A stretch of 64,000 nucleotides of DNA, from positions 1 through 64,000 of the forward strand of contig NZ_SWFP01000013.1 in NCBI RefSeq assembly GCF_005869225.1. The letters are read 5' to 3'. Position numbers and translations under genes: made by a program. The notes below the pieces were generated by a model that made no database searches, was not told the DNA's origin, and saw nothing but the letters and a program-made list of their open reading frames with translations. Origin of the DNA: Dyadobacter bucti (lineage in GTDB: Bacteria > Bacteroidota > Bacteroidia > Cytophagales > Spirosomataceae). This document shows, piece by piece, positions 25,287 to 32,437 of the stretch; position 1 is the stretch's first letter, and each line of letters begins with the position of its first letter.

Positions 25287-26720
25287 ATGAGCAACAAACA
25301 TTTTTATAGTATTTCGGTAAGTTTTTTCTTGGTCACCATGTTGTGTGGTGCCTTACCTATAAAGCTTCATGGCATCCAGGGAACCAGGAGGAATAAGGCA
25401 ACATATGCCATCAAGAATGTAAATATTATTCCGATGACTGGGAAGAACGAGGTTATTCATAGTGCTACTGTGGTAATTAGGGATAATAGAATAGAATCTA
25501 TAAATGGACAGATTCCACAAGGGGTGGAGATTGTTCAAGGCAAAGGTAAATGGCTTGTTCCAGGTTTTATAGATATGCATGTACATGTACCCACAGACTT
25601 TCATATTGGTGCAAAGCTTCCTACGCAAGAAGCCTCTGTTTTCTTCGATATTCAAGATCTCATGACGCCTTTTATAGCTAATGGCGTTACCACAATATTC
25701 AACCTAAACGCAACTACGGGCTCTTTTTCCCAGAGAAATGCGATTGCCAGGGGTAATGTTACTGGACCTAGAATGGCTTTTGCTGCCCTCATTGACGGGG
25801 GGCAGGGGACGGGAAGAAAGGTAAATACTGCCAGTGATGGGCGTCAGGCTGTCCGCAGTGCAAAGGCCGAAGGATACGAATTTATAAAAGTGTATTCAGC
25901 CCTAAATGTTGACACTTATCAAGCAATTATCGATGAGGCCCACGCCCAGGGATTAAAAACCATCGGGCATATTCCTGACGCATTTCAAGGAAAGTTGAAA
26001 CGGGCTTTCGTTCCTTACTTTGGAATGGTAGCGCATGCTGAGGAATTCGCCAAGCACTCGAAAGATTTTAGTGAACAAGACGCCCAGCAATTTGCAGTGA
26101 TGGCAAAAGAGAATGGAACCTGGCTGACTCCAACCTTAACAGCCTTATCATGGATTTCAAGCCAGGTTCGTTCTCTTGAGGAGCTTCGCTCGTTACCGAC
26201 GCTTCAATATGTACACCCGCTCTTGCAGAGCAAATGGTTGACCGCTAATAACTACCATCGGGATACCACCTCAGAGCGCCGGGATTATTTTAAGAAAATG
26301 GTTGATTTTAATAAAAGGCTGGTTCGCGTATTTAAACGCATGGGTGTGCCGATTGTAACAGGAACCGACACAGGAGTTTCAGGAGTTGTGGCTGGCTTTT
26401 CAATGCATGATGAAATGGAGCAATTAGTAGAAGCTGGCTTGACTCCGGAAGAGGTGTTGTGTTCGGCAACAAGCCTTCCCGCGATCTGGCTTGGACTAGA
26501 AGGCGAAATTGGAACGGTTGAAAAAGGTAAACGCGCGGATCTTGTCTTACTTGATGCTAATCCGCTCGAAGACATAAAAAATACAAAGCGAATTGCCGGA
26601 GTTGTCGTAAATGGACAATGGCTTGATAAATCCTCGATATCCAAAATGCTTTCAGAATTGTCCAATCGAAACACTGCGGCAAAAGAAAAATACGATTGGA
26701 ATAAAGTTATGGGAAAGTAA
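25287..26720 (+). CDS. Secreted amidohydrolase (imidazolonepropionase-like)
   Basis: A 477-residue metal-dependent amidohydrolase with a signal peptide (FFLVTMLCGALPIKLHG). Features in order: YAIKNVNIIPMTG; the metal-binding HVHVP in VPGFIDMHVHV (~residue 97); Lys in EFIKVYSALN (~195, candidate carboxylated or metal-bridging Lys); His in IGHIPDAF; His in MVAHAEEFAK; and the Asp in VTGTDTGVSG (~350). The last part, GEIGTVEKGKRADLVLLDANPLEDI, is the closing composite domain. It hydrolyses cyclic amides or peptides such as prolidase-type substrates. It is monocistronic and clearly AT-richer than the 10.8-24 kb genes, so it probably has another origin. Confidence 0.88.
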   Translation: MSNKHFYSISVSFFLVTMLCGALPIKLHGIQGTRRNKATYAIKNVNIIPMTGKNEVIHSATVVIRDNRIESINGQIPQGVEIVQGKGKWLVPGFIDMHVHVPTDFHIGAKLPTQEASVFFDIQDLMTPFIANGVTTIFNLNATTGSFSQRNAIARGNVTGPRMAFAALIDGGQGTGRKVNTASDGRQAVRSAKAEGYEFIKVYSALNVDTYQAIIDEAHAQGLKTIGHIPDAFQGKLKRAFVPYFGMVAHAEEFAKHSKDFSEQDAQQFAVMAKENGTWLTPTLTALSWISSQVRSLEELRSLPTLQYVHPLLQSKWLTANNYHRDTTSERRDYFKKMVDFNKRLVRVFKRMGVPIVTGTDTGVSGVVAGFSMHDEMEQLVEAGLTPEEVLCSATSLPAIWLGLEGEIGTVEKGKRADLVLLDANPLEDIKNTKRIAGVVVNGQWLDKSSISKMLSELSNRNTAAKEKYDWNKVMGK

Positions 26721-26817
26721 AGCATTTGTGTTTTTCTTTTCAACTCTTATGTCACCACTTGGAGGATTTCAGAAATTCGGTGGTTGAAATGAACTGTTCT
26801 TAATTGGTCGTGATTAT

Positions 26818-26854
26818 AAAAAAGTGCCTGTGATTAATTCATAGGCACTTTTTT
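26818..26854. terminator. Rho-independent terminator
   Basis: A perfect 12-bp inverted repeat, AAAAAAGTGCCT (26818-26829) and AGGCACTTTTTT (26843-26854), follows the amidohydrolase. A and T runs on both sides let it work in either direction, also for the integrase relic's strand. Confidence 0.8.
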
Positions 26855-26898
26855 GTTCAATAAACTCGTCGAAGGGCACTTAAAAATGTACACTTCGA

Positions 26899-27868
26899 TC
26901 AGAAGAACAGGTACTCATTCATTTTCTGGTTGGAGATGATTGGAATTTGGCCGGTGTATTTGCTCAATAGCCGCTGGGCTTGCGGCAGAACGGGGATCGT
27001 AAACGGTGCATCCCCTTTCTGGCGGGTGAACTGGATGATGTCGCGGCCCTGTAACTGTACAATATGCTTCCTGGCATCAAAGCGTTTGAGATCACAATAG
27101 GCCAGGCCGGTGTAGCATTGGAATAGGGTAGCGTCTACCACTCTCTCGAGATGGTGGGTCAGAAGAGGGTTGTCCGTCATCAGTGCCAGTTCATGCTCCG
27201 TATAAAATAGGATCTGCCCCGGTTCCTCCCTTTCTTCATTCAATTGAGATAGGGGGTTTGTCGACAAGTAGCCGTCAGCCTGCGCCTGGTCAAGTATTCG
27301 TTTCAGGTGGCTTGCGTTTCGTACGATGTAATTTTGCGAGTACTGCTTTTCATCCTTTAGAAGCTGACAAACCCTTTCCCAAACGCCAGGCGGATTTCAA
27401 GGAGGTCGATATCTTTTCGTTTGAGGTAGGCAAGATAATTCCTGATAATACGATCCATGCTCTTGTGGCCCTTCCTCGTTCCGCCATTGTAGCCTCGGCT
27501 CCCAGTCTTTTTGAGAATACTGTGAGGTGGTGATCGTAGCAGTTCAGTAATGTTCGTTTTTCTGATCGCCTGCAATACGTGTTTCGCAGATGATGCGCTG
27601 TGATATCGTCTTTACTTCTTTTCAGTTCCTTGTAGATGAGCTTGATGTCATCGATAATTTCAGAAAGCTGATCATTCTCGAACTGGTATTCCTTGCAATT
27701 GAAATGCTGGCTGGCCTGGTCCCAGTGGTCGGTATGCCGGATGTGGGTTGAAAAATCGGTAGCGTCCACGCCGTTCAGTTTGATGCGGCAATAAATGAAT
27801 GCGTTGTTTCCTTTTACCTGTTTTTTAGGCCGGAAATTAATTCTGAGAGGGATATGTTTTTTAAGCAT
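26899..27868 (-). pseudogene. Tyrosine integrase pseudogene, frameshifted and truncated
   Basis: Three overlapping minus-strand frames rebuild a Bacteroidetes phage-type integrase. The first is the N-terminal arm/SAM-like part (from MLKKHIPLRINFRPKKQ at 27868). A frame change then gives IIRNYLAYLKRKDIDLLEIR and NYIVRNASHLKRILDQAQAD. A second frame change gives TLFQCYTGLAYCDLKRFD and IPIISNQKMNEYL. It stops after NQKMNEYLFF, so the catalytic HxxR and Tyr region present in the intact type is gone. It cannot be functional. It marks an older integration next to the younger element at 28086-31831. Confidence 0.8.
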
Positions 27869-28013
27869 AGCGGTGTAGAAAAAGGTATTAATTGGTTGAT
27901 AGATAGTTCAGTACCTCTTATAATACCAGTCAGTTCACGATCTATCTTTTGCACGATTATCATGATTATTCACCGGCAGGCGCGAGTTACCAAACGGCAA
28001 AAAAATAAAAAAA

Positions 28014-28039
28014 GGCCCTTCTAATTGCTTAGAAAGGCC
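28014..28039 (-). terminator. Terminator hairpin left of the attachment site
   Basis: Stem GGCCCTTCTAA (28014-28024) and TTAGAAAGGCC (28029-28039) with one mismatch, loop TTGC, and an A run on the plus strand that gives a T run in minus transcripts. On the minus strand it follows a tRNA-Lys 3'-end copy, as a terminator does the real tRNA. Confidence 0.6.
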
Positions 28040-28085
28040 TCTTCGAATACTCTGAACTAATTCTTTATGAAATAGTGTCAATTTG

Positions 28086-28101
28086 GTGATCCCGCTGGGA
28101 T
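28086..28101. repeat. Left attachment site (tRNA-Lys 3'-end copy)
   Basis: GTGATCCCGCTGGGAT is identical to 31816-31831. It covers the acceptor 3' strand and half of the T stem, the classic crossover segment for tRNA-targeting tyrosine integrases. Confidence 0.75.
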
Positions 28102-28158
28102 CATAGTTTTTGAGATAACAAATTATTTATCAAGTACTTACCTCCGGCTAAATCTTAT

Positions 28159-28177
28159 ACTCACCTTGTCACTCACC
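28159..28177. repeat. Paired ACTCACC sites, left end
   Basis: ACTCACC at 28159-28165 and 28171-28177, 12 bp start to start, 58 bp inside the left attachment core. The same pair recurs at the right end, so these are likely integrase arm-binding sites. Confidence 0.6.
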
Positions 28178-28288
28178 AACTTGCAGTGACTGGCTTGCAA
28201 TTGTTGTAAAGATAGGAATTATTAAAACTACCTAGCTAAGGTCAGGATGGAATTTGGATCAGGTATGCTTGACAACTAAGCTGGTCAA

Positions 28289-29383
28289 CTAATTTTGTCT
28301 AAATCGCTCAAATGTTTGCCAATATTTGTCCTTAAAAATGTCATATTGGATTTCAAAGCTATTGTGATGCTTACGTTGAATCTCATCAAATATCTTGGAT
28401 GGCCTTCTGAAATCTTTGCAAGCGAAATAAATATCTCTCTCATTTTTCGCAGTTTGCCTTCCGACATTCAAAAATCCCTCGCTATCAATTAGATACGTCA
28501 TAATTTCATCCTCAATCTCATTCATTAACGCATAGTCGACACTGTTCGGCAGACCATTGCTTTCACTTCCATCATAATTTATCGTCACAATGGCTAACCA
28601 AGGATGCGAAGCTTGCCTATCCCACGCAAGCAACTTTGAATTGATCACTGCTAAGAGGGGGCTACCATTCTCTAATTCAGCTTCCAAAATTGAATACTCA
28701 TCTTCATTTGTATCATATCTGGTGCCCTCATATTTCTCCACAAATTCTTTTGCTCTCCAACCTAAAAAGTCTTTCAACTTGCCAATAGGAAACAACTCTC
28801 CTTGTGCTTCATTTTTAGCAATGACTTGCAGATTGTCAATATTGTTTACAAAGTCAAGTTCTCCTAAATAGTTTTCCAAAAAGATATAGATTCCCCTGAT
28901 TATCTGCTCACGATTTTCATCTGTCATATCACTATGGACGATGCAAACATCAATTTCATCCGGATAGTCGCTGTGGTCGTTGGCATAAAAGAATAAATTA
29001 TCTGAATGAAATTCTAAGTCGGCCATTGAAATGGAAACATTCTCGATGTCCGTAGCGGGTTTTAAGGCTGTAAATTTCCATCCAGCTAACTGAGGGGCGG
29101 ACTGAACAAGCTCTTCTACAAACACTATATTTTTTACATTCCCATCGGCTGTCAAAATGAGCTCCGCAGTATTATCGTCATACATGCCCGCTAGATAAAA
29201 GTATCCATCCCGCAGTTCTTCCAGTTTCTCCGAGAGTTTGTTGAAAAAATATTTTTCTATATTCTGGCCACTTTGAACTTCTTTGAAAAATTTCCTCTCA
29301 TTTTCTGCAAACCATTTCCAGAAGTCTGAACAGTTTTGGATTGGCTTGCCTTTTATGCCCAGAATGCTTTTTACGAAACCCAT
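28289..29383 (-). CDS. Cargo protein with DUF695-like C-terminal region
   Basis: A ~365-residue cytosolic, acidic protein with no signal peptide or membrane segment. The last ~130 residues (WLAIVTINYDGSESNGLPNS, then LMNEIEDEIMTYL, NVGRQTAKNERDIYFACKDF and a closing KDKYWQTFERFRQN) resemble the DUF695 family, whose function is unknown. The first half carries a separate region with FYLAGMYDDNTAELILTADG. Start choice is between 29383, 29392 and 29428; the first fits best. It is carried by the tRNA-inserted element, divergent from 29719-30141, and AT-rich. A defence or stress role is only a guess from location. Confidence 0.6.
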   Translation of the reverse strand: MGFVKSILGIKGKPIQNCSDFWKWFAENERKFFKEVQSGQNIEKYFFNKLSEKLEELRDGYFYLAGMYDDNTAELILTADGNVKNIVFVEELVQSAPQLAGWKFTALKPATDIENVSISMADLEFHSDNLFFYANDHSDYPDEIDVCIVHSDMTDENREQIIRGIYIFLENYLGELDFVNNIDNLQVIAKNEAQGELFPIGKLKDFLGWRAKEFVEKYEGTRYDTNEDEYSILEAELENGSPLLAVINSKLLAWDRQASHPWLAIVTINYDGSESNGLPNSVDYALMNEIEDEIMTYLIDSEGFLNVGRQTAKNERDIYFACKDFRRPSKIFDEIQRKHHNSFEIQYDIFKDKYWQTFERFRQN

Positions 29384-29485
29384 ATTCAACATAATTGTGT
29401 TTGTTGTAACTAAGCAAAAATCTCTCAATTGAGTGATACATTCGCAAAGTTTATTTTCCTGATCTCAGAATATTTATAAAATTCT

Positions 29486-29573
29486 CCCGCCAGCGACTCC
29501 GGAGCGTTTGGGCGGGCCAGATTAGATTGTGACACAATCTGACATCTGGCCGATTGCGGTTAAGAGGCAATCG
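29486..29573. other. Cluster of three adjacent hairpins
   Basis: Three inverted repeats abut and share bases: CCCGCC/GGGCGG (29486-29515); GGCCAGAT/ATCTGGCC enclosing AGATTGT/ACAATCT (29515-29551); and CGATTGC/GCAATCG (29551-29573). They fill the gap between the divergent cargo genes. Possible roles are a structured RNA, the element's origin or a palindromic genomic repeat; none can be chosen here. Confidence 0.55.
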
Positions 29574-29718
29574 ATACTTTAAAAGCTGTGAATCTACTTG
29601 GCAAACACACAAAGGAAAAGTTATAAGCTCGTTCAGGGAATGATGGATATGAGATTCAATCTAAACTATGTAAAATGATGTATCTTGATTAAATTGCACT
29701 TACGAAAACTGAAATAAG

Positions 29719-30141
29719 GTGTATAAATATATTGGCGCAAAAGGCTCAGTATTGCAGATCAGATTGATTCTGATAGTGATATGCATAATTTTCTTTTGGC
29801 TATTTGTCTCGGCTATCTGCGACAACAGTGACACATGGGTATTCATCTTTCTTACGTCATCCTTGCTATTGTGGATGTATTTAATCTTTGCATTCTCAGG
29901 TGTAAAGTACGACCATTCGAACATAGTTATTGTTAATGTTCGAGGTGAGATTCGGTATCGAAAAGAGGATTTGAAGACAATTAGACCAATCTTGTCATTT
30001 TTACCGTTGTATACAATTGTGTTCCAAGACGGAAAATTTTATCGTTTTAGCGCGACCCCTGGAAGAATTATTGGCTTTACCGACGCAATAAATGGAGCCG
30101 AACAGATAAGGTCGGAGCTCTTGTCTGTTGATTATTACTAA
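29719..30141 (+). CDS. Small membrane protein, cargo of the tRNA-inserted element
   Basis: 140 residues from a GTG start. Two transmembrane helices (LILIVICIIFFWLFVSAIC and WVFIFLTSSLLLWMYLIFAF, residues ~15-65) precede an ~80-residue soluble beta-rich tail (NIVIVNVRGEIRYRKEDLKT, then LPLYTIVFQDGKFYRFSA) that resembles a small PH-like domain of bacterial membrane proteins. The family is not identified. It is divergent from the DUF695-like gene across the hairpin cluster and lies between that gene and the integrase. Confidence 0.6.
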   Translation: MYKYIGAKGSVLQIRLILIVICIIFFWLFVSAICDNSDTWVFIFLTSSLLLWMYLIFAFSGVKYDHSNIVIVNVRGEIRYRKEDLKTIRPILSFLPLYTIVFQDGKFYRFSATPGRIIGFTDAINGAEQIRSELLSVDYY

Positions 30142-30331
30142 CGGTTTGCAATAGGTTGATTCACCGTCAGATGATAACGTCAGTGATAAGAGGCTGATGG
30201 CAGGAAAGGTCTACCAATTTCCTGAAACACGAAATAGTCCCGCGAATTATCTTTTCGCCTTGCTATTTTCACTTTCTCTCTCGCGATCCCCTTTCACAAT
30301 TAGGAGGGGTCGTGAGAGAGAAGGTGCAGCG

Positions 30332-31563
30332 CTAACCTTCCGTGCCAGATCGCTTGGAAAGCCGTCCCTTTAAAGCCTGCATATCTTCACTAACCTTGGT
30401 ATCCAGGATCTTCGCATAGATCTGTGATGTACGAATGTTAGTATGTCCAAGAATTTTAGAAACACTCTCAATCGGAACACCATTTTGGAAGGTAACAGTC
30501 GTCGCGAAAGTATGCCTGGCGACGTGTGAAGTAAGAACCTTGTCAATCCCGCAGATTATGGCGATTTCTTTTAGGTAGTCGTTCATCTTCTGATTGCTCG
30601 GTACAGGCAACACGAGGCCGCGAGATTCACAGAGCGGATGGTCTTTGTATCGGTAGATGATTTGAAGCGCTTCCGGCAGTAGTGGAATATGCGATTTGAC
30701 GTTCGTTTTCTTCCGCTGGGTGAAAATCCATTGCTCGCCATCAATTCCCCTTACTATCTGACCTTTTTCGAGTTTCTGAACATCCGATAAGCCAGGCCGG
30801 TGAAACAACAAAAGAGAAAAGTGTCTCGAACCTGAGTGAGCCGATCGCTCGCGAATTCCTTAGTGGCCATTAAATCTAGCTCGGCTCTGGTCAGGATCGC
30901 CTTATCGACTTTCTTGTACTTGCCTTTGAAGTTCAAATACGGATCAAGGTTCATCCAGCCATTGCCGAGGCAAAGGTTTACGATCTTGCGGAACATTTTC
31001 ATGTGCTTCACCACTGCATTATTGCCCATCTGGCGGACAGAGCGCAGGTAGAACTCGTAATTTGCGATGAAAGCGAAATCGATACGGCTGATGTCAAATT
31101 CAGTGGTATTGAAGTTCTCTTTCAAAAATGCCAATGTATGGCGCTGCAAAACCTTATAGCGGTTGAATGTGCCTATCGCATATTCTTGGCCGACCAACGC
31201 CTTCATTCGCTCGTTATGGTCAGCGATCACTGTCATCAGTAACCGCTGCTTAGGACCCACGCCAAGAAATTTGTTTTTGATTGTCTCCGCGGTTATCAAA
31301 GCATCGTCACGAACCAGGGCGGCGTGGGCATCTAACAATTGCTGTTCGAGATTACCGAGATAGGCATTAACAGACTTCACGGCCTCTTTCGCGCCAGTCA
31401 CTCTGCCAGCAACCGCATTCCACCGGCTGGGCTCACATTCTCGTCCGGTGGTAAATTCCACCCTTTTACTTTCAACCGTAATCCGCAAGTAAATTGGTAC
31501 AGGCCCTTTTTGATAATTCTTCGGCTTCTTCAAATAGAAAAGCAGACTGATCTTTGTTTTCAT
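30332..31563 (-). pseudogene. Tyrosine integrase with one frameshift
   Basis: Two overlapping frames form one ~409-residue Bacteroidetes integrase. 30754-31563 supplies the arm-binding domain (KISLLFYLKKPKNYQKGPVP), the SAM-like core-binding domain and the start of the catalytic domain up to FCCFTGLAY. 30332-30811 continues from SDVQKLEKGQ through VARHTFATT (HxxR) and GHTNIRTSQIYAK (His and catalytic Tyr). The expected join TGLAY-SDVQ lacks one base (near 30788), so one nucleotide is missing by mutation or sequencing error. Otherwise the gene is complete and well conserved, so loss was recent. It faces away from the tRNA, 254 bp from the attachment core. Confidence 0.85.
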
Positions 31564-31617
31564 ACCTTTTTCAGGTTAAAAGTTGAACAAAAGTAGTCTT
31601 GCAAGCCTAATCAGCAC

Positions 31618-31642
31618 AAGATGTTTACGCCGTAAACATCTT
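31618..31642. repeat. Perfect inverted repeat upstream of integrase
   Basis: AAGATGTTTAC (31618-31628) and GTAAACATCTT (31632-31642) with a 3-nt loop, 55 bp upstream of the integrase start. It could be an operator or an excisionase/integrase site. Confidence 0.5.
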
Positions 31643-31694
31643 CGCATACAATGAGTTACAGCGATTCTGGTGAGTAAAATTTGCAGATCTCCGA

Positions 31695-31713
31695 ACTCAC
31701 CGAATTACTCACC
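31695..31713. repeat. Paired ACTCACC sites, right end
   Basis: ACTCACC at 31695-31701 and 31707-31713, 12 bp start to start, 103 bp inside the right core. An inverted copy (GGTGAGT) lies at 31669-31675. It matches the left-end pair in sequence, orientation and spacing. Confidence 0.6.
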
Positions 31714-31758
31714 AAAAATTTGTGAAAAATTGAATATTTTGGCACATCCGGAAAAGAA

Positions 31759-31792
31759 AAAAGCCTGCTAATCTGTTGATTTGCAGGCTTTT
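31759..31792 (-). terminator. Terminator of tRNA-Lys
   Basis: Perfect 10-bp stem AAAAGCCTGC (31759-31768) and GCAGGCTTTT (31783-31792). On the minus strand it is followed by a T-rich tract, 25 bp past the tRNA 3' end. The same terminator, with its right arm deleted, is found at 8492-8576. Confidence 0.85.
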
Positions 31793-31815
31793 GATGCTTT
31801 TTGTTATTTCTTCAA

Positions 31816-31831
31816 GTGATCCCGCTGGGAT
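31816..31831. repeat. Right attachment site within tRNA-Lys
   Basis: GTGATCCCGCTGGGAT, identical to 28086-28101. Integration here keeps the tRNA intact because the element restores its 3' end. Confidence 0.75.
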
Positions 31832-31889
31832 TCGAACCCAGGACCCATACATTAAAAGTGTATTGCTCTACCAGCTGAGCTACGGAATC
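31817..31889 (-). tRNA. tRNA-Lys (anticodon TTT)
   Basis: A complete 73-nt cloverleaf without encoded CCA. The acceptor GATTCCG pairs with CGGGATC (one G-T pair); D arm GCTCAGCTGGTAGAGC; anticodon arm ATACA-CTTTTAA-TGTAT with anticodon TTT; T arm CTGGG-TTCGAAT-CCCAG; discriminator A. It hosts the integrative element at its 3' side and has two damaged copies of its 5' part upstream. Confidence 0.97.
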
Positions 31890-31939
31890 CTATTATTGAT
31901 TTACTGTTCAATATCAGTTTGTGCAGTTAAGGTAAAAGG

Positions 31940-32006
31940 CCCAGGGCCCATACATTAAAAGCGGACGCCGCGCGGTGTATTGCTCTACCAGCTGAGCTAC
32001 GGAATC
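31940..32006 (-). pseudogene. tRNA-Lys 5' pseudogene, copy 1
   Basis: It retains the acceptor 5' strand, D arm, anticodon arm and first T-stem strand (CCTGGG), but lacks the T loop and the whole acceptor 3' strand. A 14-nt GC-rich insert (31962-31975) enlarges the anticodon loop and could fold as GCGG-CGT-CCGC. It cannot form a functional tRNA. Confidence 0.85.
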
Positions 32007-32056
32007 CTATTATTGATTTACTGTTCAATATCAGTTTGTGCAGTTAAGGTAAAAGG

Positions 32057-32123
32057 CCCAGGGCCCATACATTAAAAGCGGACGCCGCGCGGTGTATTGC
32101 TCTACCAGCTGAGCTACGGAATC
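32057..32123 (-). pseudogene. tRNA-Lys 5' pseudogene, copy 2
   Basis: Identical to copy 1, including the 14-nt insert (32079-32092), so the unit was duplicated after the insertion arose. Confidence 0.85.
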
Positions 32124-32437
32124 GTTTTTGGCTGTTACCTGCTTTTAAACACAGGTCGAAATTTAAATTGAATAGCCAAACAAAACTGCCAACTGTTAGT
32201 GCTATTTGTAATTGTTGCCAACCACATTTATTGCTTTATAAGATTGTATATCAATGCCTTACGGCGATGTAATTAACTTTCTTATTGATTTAAATTCCGT
32301 CATTGCTGATGGTGGTGCAAAAGTAGATTTTTGAAATTTAAGATGCAACTCCAAAGAAGAAAAAAATTACTTTTTTCTGAATAATAAATGTAGCCCCGGC
32401 ATACCTTAAAGGGCGAAAAATGACCGAACCTGATCAT
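32124..32437. other. Intergenic, likely tRNA promoter region
   Basis: About 310 AT-rich bp between the tRNA repeats and the LLM oxidoreductase stop. No frame or repeat of note. Minus-strand promoters for the tRNA region must lie here or in the repeat spacers. Confidence 0.4.

Larger units (their letters stand above)
28086..31831. mobile_element. Small tRNA-Lys-inserted integrative element
   Basis: About 3.7 kb bounded by GTGATCCCGCTGGGAT at 28086-28101 and again at 31816-31831, where it is the 3' end of the tRNA-Lys gene. Inside are a tyrosine integrase gene next to the tRNA, paired ACTCACC motifs near both ends with the same 12-bp spacing, and two cargo genes (28289-29383, 29719-30141). No mobilisation, replication or phage structural gene is visible. 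It is therefore either a satellite-like integrative element or a decayed one; the integrase frameshift suggests it is now fixed. Confidence 0.75.
31890..32123 (-). repeat. Tandem 117-bp repeat containing tRNA-Lys 5' parts
   Basis: Two head-to-tail 117-bp units (31890-32006, 32007-32123) appear identical apart from the last base. Each has ~50 bp of spacer and then a tRNA-Lys 5' fragment ending in the same GGAATC (plus strand). The end of the intact tRNA gene lies in the same register, giving three GGAATC ends exactly 117 bp apart. Confidence 0.9.

Noticed and set aside
31890-32123. Tandem repeats as a CRISPR array
   Set aside because: The repeats are contiguous without unique spacers and contain tRNA-Lys fragments; no cas genes are present.
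31940-32123. Two additional functional tRNA-Lys genes
   Set aside because: Both lack the T loop and acceptor 3' strand and carry a 14-nt insert in the anticodon loop.
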